A stretch of DNA of 64,000 nt from Youxingia wuxianensis (lineage in GTDB: Bacteria > Bacillota > Clostridia > Oscillospirales > Ruminococcaceae), in assembly GCF_014385085.1 (NCBI RefSeq), contig NZ_JACRTD010000002.1, forward strand, positions 186,001 through 250,000. Reading direction: 5' to 3'. The translations under genes were made by a program, and so were the position numbers. The notes beneath the pieces were generated by a model, which worked only from the letters and a program-made list of their open reading frames with translations, was not told the origin of the DNA and made no database searches. Within the stretch, counting starts at the first letter, position 1. Each line of letters starts with the position of its first letter. Below, in pieces: positions 1-9,193 of this stretch.

Positions 1-124
1 CAATAACGGGAGAGAACATCCGGCAAGGACCGCACCAAGGCGCCCAGAAATCCAGCAAAACAGGTTGTTTGGATAACAAGACTTCTTTATTGAAATTATT
101 TTTATTGACAGTTAATACAGACAT
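1..124 (-). CDS. trxA: Thioredoxin, 5' part only (runs off the left edge)
   Basis: Only the first 41 codons lie in the window. Translation from the ATG at 124 starts [11 protein letters not shown] and reaches [11 protein letters not shown], which carries the canonical WCGPC redox active site of thioredoxin, a cytoplasmic dithiol reductant for protein disulfides. The start is supported by AAAGGAG seven bases upstream. The gene is followed upstream by a Crp/Fnr regulator and a NifX-like metal-binding protein on the same strand, a setting that suggests redox control (inference). The C-terminal half, including the cis-Pro loop, is outside the window, so a thioredoxin-like variant cannot be excluded. 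Confidence 0.9.
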   Translation of the reverse strand, partial: MSVLTVNKNNFNKEVLLSKQPVLLDFWAPWCGPCRMFSPVI

Positions 125-194
125 AATAGTCGCTCCTTTCGTTTGATCGATAATGATCTTGTTCTTAGGATACGACAAAACGCACATATTTACC

Positions 195-207
195 GTGATG
201 AAATCAC
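195..207. promoter_or_regulatory. Inverted repeat GTGAT-N3-ATCAC, candidate Crp/Fnr operator
   Basis: A perfect inverted repeat (GTGAT GAA ATCAC) lies in the 92-bp gap between the Crp/Fnr gene and the thioredoxin gene, about 70 bp before the thioredoxin start. It resembles half-sites used by the Crp/Fnr family (TGTGA or TTGAT arms), but the spacer is shorter than usual. Binding by the neighbouring regulator is an inference. Confidence 0.35.
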
Positions 208-216
208 ATTCAAAGA

Positions 217-885
217 TTAGCGGATGCTGTCTTTGGCGAGGGCGGCCAGTTTTTCGCTGTCTGTGATGGCGATTCCTCCCCGGGAAAGGGAGACAATTCC
301 TTCCGTCTGAAAATATTTCAGCATCCTGGTAATAACCTCCCGGGCGCTGCCCAGATAGCGGGCGGCGGCTTCATGGGTGAGCTTTAATTGAGAGGTTTGG
401 GACAACTGGCTTTCTTCCAGCAGAAGAGCCGCCAAACGGGAATCCATACGTTTATAGAGAATTTGATCCATAAGCCACATAACATCTGAAAAACGGGAAG
501 CCATAATTTCATTGGTAAAATTGGCTACAGAAGCGGATTCCTTCATCATCCCCTGGTATACGGCGGTAGGAATATGCAAAATTTCAGAATCCTGCTCGGC
601 TATCACTGTAACGTCAAACTGAATGCTGTTCATCATACAGGAGGCGGAAAACAAGCACATATCCCATGGGAGCAGCCGGTACAAAGAAATTTCCTTTCCT
701 TCTTCAGACACAATATACGCCCGAAGCTGCCCTTCCTCCACAATAAACAGTCCTACACAGTCCTCGGAACCATTGTGCAGAATGGTTCCTTTTTTTACAC
801 TTCGGCGGGTGACAAAGCGGGTAAGAGTTTCCTGCTGGGCAGGCGTAAGCTCCTTCCAAAAAGGAAAAAATTGATCCAGCGTCAT
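217..885 (-). CDS. Crp/Fnr family transcriptional regulator
   Basis: The 222-residue protein has the family layout: an N-terminal cyclic-nucleotide-type beta-barrel (about residues 10-125), a dimer helix, and a C-terminal winged helix-turn-helix (about 165-215, around [18 protein letters not shown]). Such proteins bind palindromic promoter sites as dimers in response to a small molecule or redox change. Cys43, Cys77 and Cys83 are present, but there is no N-terminal cysteine cluster like that of FNR, so a 4Fe-4S oxygen sensor is unlikely. GGAGGG five bases before the ATG supports the start. Genes on both sides on the same strand (NifX-like protein, thioredoxin) suggest a redox- or metal-related role. 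The ligand is unknown. Confidence 0.9.
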   Translation of the reverse strand: MTLDQFFPFWKELTPAQQETLTRFVTRRSVKKGTILHNGSEDCVGLFIVEEGQLRAYIVSEEGKEISLYRLLPWDMCLFSASCMMNSIQFDVTVIAEQDSEILHIPTAVYQGMMKESASVANFTNEIMASRFSDVMWLMDQILYKRMDSRLAALLLEESQLSQTSQLKLTHEAAARYLGSAREVITRMLKYFQTEGIVSLSRGGIAITDSEKLAALAKDSIR

Positions 886-926
886 AGAATCCCTCCTTTA
901 CTGTGCCATAGAAAAACAGCAAGTAA

Positions 927-1340
927 TCAGCAGCAGCCAGAGCCGCATTTATCGTCTGTTCCATGGCCATGACAGTGTCCTTCTTCCTGGCCGTGTCCTT
1001 CGTGGTGGTGGGAACAAACGGTATCCGGATCAAACCGCAGAGTTCCAGCTAACAAAGCGGCAACCTGCTCATCCGCACCTCCCGCGGCCCCGGGATAAAA
1101 GGAGATTCCTGCCTGGGATAAAGCGGTTTTCGCACCTGAGCCGATGCCGCCGCAGATTAAAACATCCACCCCGTGGCTTTTTAAAAAGTCGGCCAGGGCG
1201 CCATGGCCGCTGCCGCCGGCGTCCAGCAGGTTCGAGGCAATGATTTTGTTTTCCTGAACCTCATAGATTTTAAACTGTTTACAGTGCCCGAAATGTTGGA
1301 ACACCTGCCCATTTTCATAGGTTACCGCGATTTTTTTCAT
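927..1340 (-). CDS. NifX/NifB-C-terminal-like (dinitrogenase iron-molybdenum cofactor) family protein
   Basis: The 137-residue protein has an N-terminal RNase-H-like domain typical of the NifX/NafY/NifB-C family (MKKIAVTYENGQVFQHFGHC, then VDVLICGGIGSGA), which binds iron-sulfur or iron-molybdenum precursors. The tail (about residues 107-137) is rich in His and Cys (SHHHEGHG, CHGHGTDDKCGSGCC) and looks like a metal-binding extension. I chose the ATG at 1340 because GGAGGT lies seven bases upstream; the in-frame ATG at 1355 overlaps that ribosome binding site. No nitrogenase genes are visible, so a nitrogen fixation role is not implied. It probably shares an operon with the Crp/Fnr gene 41 bp downstream. 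Confidence 0.85.
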   Translation of the reverse strand: MKKIAVTYENGQVFQHFGHCKQFKIYEVQENKIIASNLLDAGGSGHGALADFLKSHGVDVLICGGIGSGAKTALSQAGISFYPGAAGGADEQVAALLAGTLRFDPDTVCSHHHEGHGQEEGHCHGHGTDDKCGSGCC

Positions 1341-1499
1341 ACAAACGACCTCCAACTATATTTTTGGCTACAGGGACGGTCCGATCAGAACCTATCCGCA
1401 GCTTTTGTCGTAATTTATTTTGAAAGGAAACAAAGAGCGTGACTCCCGCTGCTGGCAGCGGTATTCTTTGCGCGGCCTAAAAATCTGCCGGCGTCCGGA

Positions 1500-2861
1500 T
1501 TAAGCCCCCTGCGCGGAAACGTTTAAATTTTTCAATCCCCGTTTCCACCGTCCGGTAGCCACAATCCAGCCATACATGATAGTGGAGGACAACGGCCCAA
1601 CCAAAATGGCCACCGCCACTCCGGGAAAACCGATGAAATGGCAGAATAGGAAAGCGCAGGGAACGCGGAAAACATATTGGGCGATAAAGCCTACGATAAC
1701 GCTGGTTTTTAGATTTCCGGTACCGCGGATAAAACCGATCAGCGGACCAACCAGAGCGAAGAGTACATAAGAATACAAGGAAATATGCAGATAATCTACC
1801 GTGTGCCCGATGACCAAGGGGTCGCTGTTAAAGATTGCCGCAAAACCGGGCGCGAAGAAGAAAACAATCACCGCGGTAATCAGCCCCAGGATCCCAGAAA
1901 GCTTCAACGCTTCTTTCAGACCGTCCAGCGCCCGCTGGGGCTTCCCTGCACCGATATTCTGAGAGGCGAAGGAGGACATAGTCATGTTCATAGCGCTGTC
2001 TGAGAAGATAGCAATATTGTCGATTTTCATACCGATCCCATAGGCGGCGCTTGCTGCCAGTCCGAAGGAATTGGCCACGCCGCTGACGGTGAGATAGGCT
2101 AAATTGACCAGAACTTCATTCAGTGCGGTAGGCAGCCCGATTCGAAGAATGAATCTAAGCTGGTTTACATGGAAGCGGATATCTTTCAAGCGGAAGGTCA
2201 CCACATGCTTTTGAATACGGAAGTAGACAACTCCCATGACAAACGAAACAGCCTGGGCAATGACTGTAGCCAATGCCGCGCCGAAGGCGTGCATATCCAG
2301 CAGGCAGACAAAGATAAAGTCTAATACAATATTTACTCCGGCGGAAACGATAATAAATATCATGGAAGAATTAGAATCCCCAAATCCCCGTTGAAGGGCG
2401 TTGATCAGATTGTATCCCAACATAAATACGATCCCACAAAAGATCGTGCGCAAATATTGAATGGCATGGGGCATAGCCTCTTGCGGGGTTTGCACCAAAG
2501 CTAAAATCTGCGGCGACAAAATGAACCCTATCACCGTAAAGACAACAGCAATCACAGCATATAAACCGATGGCGGAGTTAGCGCAATCCTTTACATCCTG
2601 GGTCTGATGGTTGCCGGCATAATTGGCAATCGCTACAGAGACCCCGACGGAAAGGCCGGAAATACTGATAATCAGCACATCCATAATCGGCCCGCACACG
2701 GAAACCGCCGACAAACTTTCTGTTCCAGCATATTTTCCCACAAAGAACATGTCCACCGCGTTATACAGCACCTGAAAAATATTGGAGATAATCAAAGGAA
2801 TGGTAAATCGGATCAGATGTGCACGCACACTGCCGGTAGTCAAATCTTTTTGTAACTTCAC
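1500..2861 (-). CDS. MATE family efflux transporter
   Basis: This is a 12-helix membrane protein of the multidrug and toxic compound extrusion family, which uses sodium or proton gradients to export cationic compounds. The N-terminal signature PLIISNIFQVLYNAVDMFFVG and the repeat-like second half are typical. I prefer the GTG at 2861 (protein starting MKLQKDLTTG) because GAGGG lies seven bases upstream; the ATG at 2882 has no ribosome binding site. It is one of three MATE genes in the window, and the substrate cannot be predicted. It is divergent from recA. Confidence 0.9.
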   Translation of the reverse strand: MKLQKDLTTGSVRAHLIRFTIPLIISNIFQVLYNAVDMFFVGKYAGTESLSAVSVCGPIMDVLIISISGLSVGVSVAIANYAGNHQTQDVKDCANSAIGLYAVIAVVFTVIGFILSPQILALVQTPQEAMPHAIQYLRTIFCGIVFMLGYNLINALQRGFGDSNSSMIFIIVSAGVNIVLDFIFVCLLDMHAFGAALATVIAQAVSFVMGVVYFRIQKHVVTFRLKDIRFHVNQLRFILRIGLPTALNEVLVNLAYLTVSGVANSFGLAASAAYGIGMKIDNIAIFSDSAMNMTMSSFASQNIGAGKPQRALDGLKEALKLSGILGLITAVIVFFFAPGFAAIFNSDPLVIGHTVDYLHISLYSYVLFALVGPLIGFIRGTGNLKTSVIVGFIAQYVFRVPCAFLFCHFIGFPGVAVAILVGPLSSTIMYGWIVATGRWKRGLKNLNVSAQGA

Positions 2862-3004
2862 AGCTTTTCCCTCGGCTTTCATTTTTAAAATATGCTATTT
2901 TCATTATAAACGTACAAACCTGGGAAAGTCTACCGTAAAAAGAACCAAAGTTGTAACTAGTTTCAATGTGATATTCCACAAGAAATCAGGGAAATTTAAT
3001 TTAA

Positions 3005-3016
3005 GAACAAATGTTC
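3005..3016. promoter_or_regulatory. SOS (LexA) box upstream of recA
   Basis: GAACAAATGTTC matches the Gram-positive LexA consensus GAAC-N4-GTTC exactly, and the palindrome extends outward by A/T pairs. It sits eight bases upstream of the recA -35 element, so LexA bound here would block recA transcription until DNA damage. Confidence 0.9.
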
Positions 3017-3024
3017 TTTTTGTC

Positions 3025-3053
3025 TTGCTTTTTCCCTCTTTCTAGTGTATAAT
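3025..3053 (+). promoter_or_regulatory. recA promoter
   Basis: TTGCTT (3025-3030) and TATAAT (3048-3053) are separated by 17 bp, about 35 bp before the recA ATG. Confidence 0.75.
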
Positions 3054-3088
3054 GTGCCTATAGGAAAAATGAGCGGAGGTATACCGGA

Positions 3089-4198
3089 ATGGATGATAGA
3101 CAAAAAGCATTAGAAACGGCGCTTACTCAAATAGAGAAACAATTCGGGAAGGGCGCTGTGATGAAACTAGGCCAGAACAGCACCTTGAATGTGGAAGCTA
3201 TCTCCACCGGATCTCTGTCGCTGGATATTGCGTTAGGAATCGGCGGCGTACCCAAAGGAAGAATTATCGAGATTTACGGCCCGGAAAGTTCCGGTAAAAC
3301 CACCGTTGCCCTGCATGTGGCGGCGGAAGCCCAAAAAGCCGGGGGAGCCGCAGTGTTTATCGATGTGGAACATGCCTTGGACCCGGAATACGCTCAGGCG
3401 TTGGGCGTGGATATTGACAGCCTTTTGGTTTCCCAACCGGACACGGGGGAACAGGCGTTGGAAATTGCAGAAGCGTTGGTGCGCTCCGGCGCGGTGGACG
3501 TTGTGGTAATTGATTCGGTAGCTGCCATGGTCACCAAGGCGGAAATTGAGGGCGAGATGGGCGATACCCATGTGGGCCTGCAGGCACGGCTGATGTCCCA
3601 GGCGCTAAGAAAGCTCACCGGGGCTATTGGAAAGTCCAACTGCGTGGTAATCTTTATTAATCAGCTCCGGGAAAAGATCGGCGTTATGTACGGCAATCCG
3701 GAAACTACTCCCGGCGGCCGCGCGTTGAAATTCTATTCCTCGGTACGGTTGGATGTGCGCCGGGTAGAAACGCTTAAAAGCGGCTCGGAAGTTGTGGGTA
3801 ACCGCACCCGGGTAAAGGTAGTAAAAAATAAAGTATCTCCTCCGTTTAAAGAAGCGGAGTTTGATATTATGTATGGCATGGGAATCTCTAAAATTGGTGA
3901 GATTTTGGATCTTGCCACCAAGTTGGATATTATTACCCGCAGTGGAACTTGGTACAATTATGGAGAGATTCGTCTGGGTCAGGGCCGGGAAAACGCCAAG
4001 GAATATCTGCGGCAAAATCCGCAGGTGGCCGCGGAGGTGGAAGCTCGGGTGAGGGAAAACGCCGATCAGTTGATAAAAAGTAAATCGGCGGCCCGCAAAC
4101 CGGTAAAGGTGGGCGCCCCGGTGGAAAACGCTCCCGTACCGGAAGAGAAAAAAACGGCCGGGAAAAAAGTGAATATCGATGTGGAAACGGATGAGTAA
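3089..4198 (+). CDS. recA: Recombinase RecA
   Basis: The 369-residue protein is a full-length RecA. It forms ATP-dependent filaments on single-stranded DNA, drives strand exchange and triggers LexA self-cleavage. Visible motifs are Walker A (GPESSGKT, near residue 67), the Walker B strand ([11 protein letters not shown]) and loop L2 region ([22 protein letters not shown]). The C-terminal extension (from about 330) is charged, ending in acidic residues, as is usual. GGAGGT precedes the ATG. It heads a plus-strand run recA-recX-rimO-pgsA with gaps of 3-11 bp, so these genes are probably co-transcribed from the SOS-controlled promoter. Confidence 0.99.
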   Translation: MDDRQKALETALTQIEKQFGKGAVMKLGQNSTLNVEAISTGSLSLDIALGIGGVPKGRIIEIYGPESSGKTTVALHVAAEAQKAGGAAVFIDVEHALDPEYAQALGVDIDSLLVSQPDTGEQALEIAEALVRSGAVDVVVIDSVAAMVTKAEIEGEMGDTHVGLQARLMSQALRKLTGAIGKSNCVVIFINQLREKIGVMYGNPETTPGGRALKFYSSVRLDVRRVETLKSGSEVVGNRTRVKVVKNKVSPPFKEAEFDIMYGMGISKIGEILDLATKLDIITRSGTWYNYGEIRLGQGRENAKEYLRQNPQVAAEVEARVRENADQLIKSKSAARKPVKVGAPVENAPVPEEKKTAGKKVNIDVETDE

Positions 4199-4201
4199 TC
4201 C

Positions 4202-4828
4202 ATGACGATCACTGGGATTAATTTAACCAAGAAAGGCAGAATGGCCATCTATGGGGATGGCCAGTTCCTATTTAGTATGCACCCCGACATCTTTGCGCTG
4301 TCGGGGTTATGTGTCGGTATGGAGCTTGACGTCCAGGAGCTGGAAGAGCTGCGCCTGCAGTCGGAAGTGAAAAAAGCAAAAGACAAGGCGCTACACCTGC
4401 TTACTTATAAAGAGTATACCTCTGTGCAGCTCAAAGAGCGGTTGGAAAGAACCCTGGAGAAAGACGCCTCCCAGTTGGCGGTGGAACGGATGGAAGAACT
4501 GGGACTGGTAAACGACGAAGATTACGCTGTGCGCTTTGCCCGGGATCTATCAAGCCGCAAACGGTTTGGCAAGCTTCGTGTTCGGCAGGAAATGAAGCTC
4601 CGAGGACTGTCGGCAGAGCTGATTGAGGATGCACTCAGCCAGCTGCAAACGGACGAAGAGGAAAATATTCAGTATCTTTTAAAAAAGAAGTACGCTGGGG
4701 CTTTGCAGGACGAGAAAGGCCGTGCCCGGGCGTATAATGGGCTGCTCCGCATGGGATACGCCCCCGCTCAGATACGGCAGGGGATCAATTCCCTTTTGCG
4801 GGACGAGCTGATGGAAGAGGAATTTTAG
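4202..4828 (+). CDS. recX: Regulatory protein RecX
   Basis: The 208-residue protein has the all-helical three-helix-repeat architecture of RecX (for example LHLLTYKEYTSVQLKERL and GLVNDEDYAVRFARDL). RecX binds in the groove of RecA filaments and limits their extension. It begins three bases after the recA stop codon, a linkage found in many bacteria. There is no strong ribosome binding site before the ATG, which fits translation coupled to recA (inference). Confidence 0.95.
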   Translation: MTITGINLTKKGRMAIYGDGQFLFSMHPDIFALSGLCVGMELDVQELEELRLQSEVKKAKDKALHLLTYKEYTSVQLKERLERTLEKDASQLAVERMEELGLVNDEDYAVRFARDLSSRKRFGKLRVRQEMKLRGLSAELIEDALSQLQTDEEENIQYLLKKKYAGALQDEKGRARAYNGLLRMGYAPAQIRQGINSLLRDELMEEEF

Positions 4829-4837
4829 GGGGAAGTT

Positions 4838-6160
4838 ATGGCGATTAAAGTTGGAATGGTATCCCTTGGCTGCTCAAAAAATCAGGTAGATGCAGAAATT
4901 ATGCTAGCGCTCCTTAAAAAGGGCGGCTATACGCTGTGTGCTGATGAACGTCAATGCGATGTGGTGATTATCAATACCTGCGGGTTTATTGAGGATGCCA
5001 AACGGGAGAGCATTGAAAATATTCTGGAATTCTGTAGGCTTAAAGAAAAAGGAAAATTGAAAGTAGTTGCGGTTACCGGGTGTCTGGCGGAGCGGTATCG
5101 GCAGGAAGTAGCAAGCGAAATCCCGGAAGCGGATGTAGTGCTGGGAATCGGCAGAAATGCCGATATTGCTGAAGCGATCCATAAAGCGCTCCACGGGGAA
5201 AAGGTTGTGGAGTTTGGAAAAAAGGAGGATCTTCCTCTGGAAGGAGAACGGGTGATCAGCAATCTGCCGTTTTTTGCTTATCTTAAAGTGGCGGACGGCT
5301 GTGACAACCGCTGTTCCTACTGCGCTATCCCTCTGATTCGGGGAAACTTCCGCAGCCGGCCGATGGAAAAGGTGCTGGAAGAGGCAAGACAGCTGGCGGA
5401 GCAGGGAGTTACCGAACTGAATGTGGTGGCCCAGGACACGACCCGCTATGGGGAAGATTTGTACGGACGGCTGATGTTGGCGCCGCTGCTGGAAGAGTTA
5501 TGCAAGATAGAAAAAATCCGGTGGATACGAGTGCTTTACTGTTATCCGGACCGGATTACCGACCAGCTTCTGGAGGTAATGGCCAATAATGAGAAGATTG
5601 TAAAATACATGGATATTCCCATTCAGCATGTCAGCGGACGGCTGCTGGGTCTTATGAACCGTCAGGGCGACATGCAAAGTTTAACGGCGCTGATGGAAAA
5701 CATTCGGGCGAAGGTTCCGGGCGTGATTTTGCGCACTACCTTGATTACAGGGTTTCCCACGGAAAGCGAAGAGGATTTTGAGGAGCTGATCCGCTTTATC
5801 AAAAAAGTCAAATTTGAGCGTTTAGGGTGTTTTGCTTATTCCGCGGAGGAGGATACCCCCGCCGCGGAGATGGACGGACAGATTGATGAGGAATTAAAAA
5901 AACACCGGGCACAAATTGTAATGGAAGAACAATATGGCATTATGGAGGCGTTTAACCGCAGCATGCTGGGAAAACAGCTGTGGGTAGCGGTGGAGGGCTT
6001 TGATGGGGAAACCTATTATGGCAGAAGCTATATGGACGCTCCGGATATCGATACGAAAGTGTTTTTTACCAGCTCCCGCCCTTTAAAGACGGGGGAGTAT
6101 GTCCTAGTAACCATCAATGGAGTGCAGGAATATGATCTTGCCGGAAAGGCTAGTATTTAG
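4838..6160 (+). CDS. rimO: Ribosomal protein S12 methylthiotransferase RimO
   Basis: This 440-residue radical SAM enzyme adds a methylthio group to an aspartate of ribosomal protein S12. The N-terminal UPF0004 domain starts MVSLGCSKNQVDAE with further conserved cysteines (NTCGFIEDAK, TGCLAERY), the radical SAM core carries CDNRCSYCAIP (CxxxCxxC), and a TRAM domain closes the C-terminus. The start SLGCSKNQVD favours RimO over the tRNA-modifying paralog MiaB. It lies nine bases after recX in the same operon. Confidence 0.95.
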   Translation: MAIKVGMVSLGCSKNQVDAEIMLALLKKGGYTLCADERQCDVVIINTCGFIEDAKRESIENILEFCRLKEKGKLKVVAVTGCLAERYRQEVASEIPEADVVLGIGRNADIAEAIHKALHGEKVVEFGKKEDLPLEGERVISNLPFFAYLKVADGCDNRCSYCAIPLIRGNFRSRPMEKVLEEARQLAEQGVTELNVVAQDTTRYGEDLYGRLMLAPLLEELCKIEKIRWIRVLYCYPDRITDQLLEVMANNEKIVKYMDIPIQHVSGRLLGLMNRQGDMQSLTALMENIRAKVPGVILRTTLITGFPTESEEDFEELIRFIKKVKFERLGCFAYSAEEDTPAAEMDGQIDEELKKHRAQIVMEEQYGIMEAFNRSMLGKQLWVAVEGFDGETYYGRSYMDAPDIDTKVFFTSSRPLKTGEYVLVTINGVQEYDLAGKASI

Positions 6161-6171
6161 GAGGAAAGTGC

Positions 6172-6726
6172 ATGAATACCCCCAATAAGCTTACGGTTTT
6201 GCGTATGGCAATGATCCCGGTATTTCTTGTGTTTATGCTGATAGACACTATTCCATTACATTATATTTGGGCGCTGGCGGTATTTGCCGCAGCATCTTTT
6301 ACAGATTTTCTAGATGGATACTTAGCCCGTCGGGATAATCTGGTCACTGATTTTGGAAAGTTTATGGACCCGCTGGCGGATAAGCTTCTGGTGACCTCGG
6401 CCCTGATCTGTTTTGTTGAGCTGAGATGGACGCCGGCGCTAGTGGTGATTATTATCTTAGCTAGGGAATTTTTGGTGACCTCCGTGCGTTTAATCGCCGC
6501 AGGAAGCGGTAAGGTGATCGCTGCGGATATCTGGGGAAAATTAAAAACGGTATTCCAGATTGTCTGGGTATGTTATGCTCTTCTGATTTGGGGCTTGGGT
6601 TGGCAGGAGAACGTACTGTGTTACGGTCTTTTCGTGGTTTTGATGGTGATTGTTGTAGTGTTAACGGTATTTTCCGGAGGAAACTACGTGTGGAAGAACA
6701 GAAGCTTCCTATTGGATTCAAAATAA
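6172..6726 (+). CDS. pgsA: CDP-diacylglycerol--glycerol-3-phosphate 3-phosphatidyltransferase
   Basis: The 184-residue membrane enzyme makes phosphatidylglycerol phosphate, the first committed step to phosphatidylglycerol and cardiolipin. It contains the CDP-alcohol phosphotransferase signature D-G-x2-A-R-x8-G-x3-D-x3-D (DGYLARRDNLVTDFGKFMD at about residues 45-65). Several transmembrane helices follow. AGGAGG precedes the ATG. It is the last gene of the recA run; its product pathway connects functionally with the cardiolipin synthase at 52485-54029. Confidence 0.95.
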   Translation: MNTPNKLTVLRMAMIPVFLVFMLIDTIPLHYIWALAVFAAASFTDFLDGYLARRDNLVTDFGKFMDPLADKLLVTSALICFVELRWTPALVVIIILAREFLVTSVRLIAAGSGKVIAADIWGKLKTVFQIVWVCYALLIWGLGWQENVLCYGLFVVLMVIVVVLTVFSGGNYVWKNRSFLLDSK

Positions 6727-6741
6727 TTTAAAAGGAACATC

Positions 6742-6770
6742 TTGCCTATTGTAAACAAATGTGGTATAGT
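6742..6770 (+). promoter_or_regulatory. Promoter of the T-box leader of cysE-cysS
   Basis: TTGCCT (6742-6747) and TATAGT (6765-6770) with a 17-bp spacer sit just upstream of the T-box leader; transcription would start near 6777. Confidence 0.75.
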
Positions 6771-6777
6771 TGCATAG

Positions 6778-7038
6778 TAATAAGTTATTCCAATAATATA
6801 GATGCGTTTATCGGGAGAAGTAGTAAGGAACCCTGGTTTCAGAGAGAAGGCGTCGTTGGCTGAGAGCGCCTTTAGCAAAGGACTTTATGAAATGCGCCCG
6901 CCAGTACGCGGCAGCAACAGTAAGCGCTTAGTATGGCCGCGCGTCTTACCCGCGTTAAGGGGATTTAAGTGAGAAATCGAAGTGGAACCGCGGATGACAC
7001 CGCCTTCGTTTAGCTTGTGCTAAACGAAGGCGTTTTTT
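6778..7038 (+). ncRNA. T-box riboswitch (probably cysteine-specific)
   Basis: The leader between pgsA and cysE has the conserved T-box sequence AGTGGAACCGCGG (6981-6993), which pairs with the uncharged tRNA acceptor end, followed by a strong terminator. The upstream part folds into a long Stem I. A TGC triplet (6893-6895), following GAA in the expected part of Stem I, is the candidate specifier codon for cysteine, agreeing with the downstream genes cysE and cysS. Uncharged tRNA-Cys binding would form the antiterminator and allow transcription. Element limits are approximate. Confidence 0.95.
7001..7038 (+). terminator. T-box-controlled intrinsic terminator
   Basis: A 14-bp stem (CGCCTTCGTTTAGC with its complement, loop TTGT) is followed by TTTTTT. 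It lies directly after the T-box sequence and ends 24 bases before cysE. Confidence 0.95.
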
Positions 7039-7061
7039 GTTGATATAAGGAGGAGTCCTGA

Positions 7062-7733
7062 ATGTTTGAAACAATCAGAAGCGATATACAAGCAGTCAAA
7101 GACCGGGATCCGGCGGCCCGCAATACTTTTGAGGTGCTGCTGTCCTATTCCGGGCTGCATGCTATTATGCTGCACCGCCCAGCTCATTGGCTGTACGAGA
7201 AAAAAGCGTATTTGCCCGCGCGGGTGCTCAGTCAGTTTGCCCGGTTTATGACCGGGGTGGAAATTCATCCTGGGGCAAAGATTGGCAAAGGAGTGTTTAT
7301 TGACCACGGCATGGGCGTGGTCATCGGCGAGACAGCGGAAATTGGAGACGAATGTACCATTTATCAGGGGGCAACCTTAGGGGGCACCGGCAAGGACAAA
7401 GGTAAGCGTCATCCTACGCTGGGGAAAAACGTAACCATAGGCAGCGGAGCCAAAGTATTGGGGCCGTTTAAAATTGAGGACGGAGCCAAAGTTGCGGCGA
7501 ACGCCGTAGTGCTGGAACCGATCCCCAAGGATGCCACTGCCGTAGGCGTGCCTGCGCGCGTGGTACGGGTAGCTGGGAAAAAAGTGGACAACAAACAATT
7601 GGATCATGTGCATATCCCCGACCCGGTAGCTCAGGAACTTTGCCGGATGCAGATTACCATCGACCGGCTGGAAAAACGGTTAAAGGAATTAGAAAAAGAA
7701 AAATTAGACAAAATAGAAATAGAAGAAAAATAA
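7062..7733 (+). CDS. cysE: Serine O-acetyltransferase
   Basis: This 223-residue enzyme transfers acetyl from acetyl-CoA to serine, giving O-acetylserine for cysteine synthesis. An N-terminal helical region (about 1-65) is followed by left-handed hexapeptide repeats (HPGAKIGKGVFIDHGMG, then GETAEIG), with the catalytic His/Asp region of the family and the CoA-binding GGTGKDKGKRHP loop. AAGGAGG precedes the ATG. The charged tail (about 200-223) is coiled-coil-like. It is co-transcribed with cysS 16 bp downstream, under T-box control. Confidence 0.96.
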   Translation: MFETIRSDIQAVKDRDPAARNTFEVLLSYSGLHAIMLHRPAHWLYEKKAYLPARVLSQFARFMTGVEIHPGAKIGKGVFIDHGMGVVIGETAEIGDECTIYQGATLGGTGKDKGKRHPTLGKNVTIGSGAKVLGPFKIEDGAKVAANAVVLEPIPKDATAVGVPARVVRVAGKKVDNKQLDHVHIPDPVAQELCRMQITIDRLEKRLKELEKEKLDKIEIEEK

Positions 7734-7749
7734 AAGGAGTTTCGCTGCT

Positions 7750-9144
7750 ATGAAAATATTTAATACTCTTACCAGACAAAAAGAAGATTTTGTGCCGTTG
7801 GAGCCAGGCAAAGTGAAAATGTACGCCTGCGGCCCTACCGTATATAATTTTATTCACATCGGAAATGCCCGGCCTATCTGCGTGTTCGATACTCTGCGCC
7901 GTTATTTGGAATACAAGGGATACAATGTGACCTTTGTACAAAACTTTACGGATATCGATGATAAGCTGATTAACAAGGCAAAAGAAGAGGGCGTAACGGT
8001 AAAAGAGGTGGCGGAGCGTTTTATCAACGAATACCTTATTGATACAAAAGGGTTGGGAATACGCCCTGCGGATATCCATCCAAAGGCCACGGAGAATATC
8101 GATACGATTATCGATATGGTGAAAATTTTAGAGGAAAAAGGCTACGCTTATGAAAAAGAGGGAAATGTGTATTTCCGTTCCCGTAAATTTCATGAGTATG
8201 GGAAACTGTCTCATCAGCCTTTGGAAGAACTGGAATCGGGAATCCGCATTGATGTAAGCGATCAAAAAGAGGATCCTCTGGACTTCGTTTTGTGGAAAGC
8301 GGCAAAGCCGGGGGAACCCAGCTGGGATTCCCCTTGGGGGCAAGGGCGCCCCGGCTGGCATATTGAGTGCAGCGCTATGATCCGCAAGCATCTGGGGGAA
8401 ACCATTGATATTCACTGCGGCGGACAGGATTTGATTTTTCCTCATCATGAGAATGAGATCGCTCAAAGCGAGTGCTGCACAGGACTGGAATATGTGCGGT
8501 ATTGGATGCATAACGGCTATATCAACGTGGATAATCGAAAGATGAGCAAATCCCTGGGGAACTTTTTTACTACCCGGGAGGTAGCAGAAAAATTCGGCTA
8601 TGAACCTATTAAATTTATGATGCTTCAGGCGCATTACCGCAGCCCAATCAATTACAGCTATGAGGTAATTGAGCAGTGTAAAGCTGCGCTGGAGCGTCTG
8701 CACAACTGTCGGGACAATATCGATTTTGCCTTAAAAAACGCCCTGCCTCAGCAGGAGGACGGGGAAGAGGCATTCAGGAAAACTATCGACAGCCGGGTGA
8801 CTCAATTTGAGGAAGCGATGGATGATGATTTGAATACCGCCGATGGTATCGCCGCCCTGTTTGAGATGACCAGAGATATTAACACCTATCTCGCCACCCC
8901 AAAAAGCGAAGGAACTATCCAGTATGCGGCGGAAAAATTCGATAAGCTGTGCGATGTACTGGGACTTCTTTATAACCGCCGCGCCCAGGACCTTGACAGC
9001 GAAATCCAAGAGCTGATCGATCAACGCCAGGAAGCGAGAAAAAATAAGGATTTCGCTACCGCAGACGCTATCCGCGATAAACTGGCTGGTATGGGAATCG
9101 AACTGAAGGATACGCCCCAAGGCGTAAAATGGAGCAGAAAATAG
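7750..9144 (+). CDS. cysS: Cysteinyl-tRNA synthetase
   Basis: The 464-residue class I synthetase charges tRNA-Cys. It shows the HIGH motif as HIGNA (near residue 38), the zinc-binding cysteine/histidine set around [10 protein letters not shown] and HHENE, and KMSKS in [11 protein letters not shown] (near residue 265), plus the DALR-type helical C-terminal part. Length is typical. Pairing with cysE behind a T-box lets one uncharged-tRNA signal control both cysteine supply and its use. Confidence 0.98.
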   Translation: MKIFNTLTRQKEDFVPLEPGKVKMYACGPTVYNFIHIGNARPICVFDTLRRYLEYKGYNVTFVQNFTDIDDKLINKAKEEGVTVKEVAERFINEYLIDTKGLGIRPADIHPKATENIDTIIDMVKILEEKGYAYEKEGNVYFRSRKFHEYGKLSHQPLEELESGIRIDVSDQKEDPLDFVLWKAAKPGEPSWDSPWGQGRPGWHIECSAMIRKHLGETIDIHCGGQDLIFPHHENEIAQSECCTGLEYVRYWMHNGYINVDNRKMSKSLGNFFTTREVAEKFGYEPIKFMMLQAHYRSPINYSYEVIEQCKAALERLHNCRDNIDFALKNALPQQEDGEEAFRKTIDSRVTQFEEAMDDDLNTADGIAALFEMTRDINTYLATPKSEGTIQYAAEKFDKLCDVLGLLYNRRAQDLDSEIQELIDQRQEARKNKDFATADAIRDKLAGMGIELKDTPQGVKWSRK

Positions 9145-9152
9145 GACAATAA

Positions 9153-9184
9153 AAAACTCCCCGGTATTATTACCGGGGAGTTTT
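9153..9184. terminator. Bidirectional terminator between cysS and uraA
   Basis: An 11-bp stem (ACTCCCCGGTA and its complement around TTAT) is flanked by A-runs and T-runs, so it can serve both convergent genes. Confidence 0.9.
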
Positions 9185-9193
9185 CACAGTAAA

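Noticed and set aside
927..1340. Evidence of nitrogen fixation
   Set aside because: The NifX-like domain is shared by many metal-binding proteins and no nitrogenase genes are nearby.
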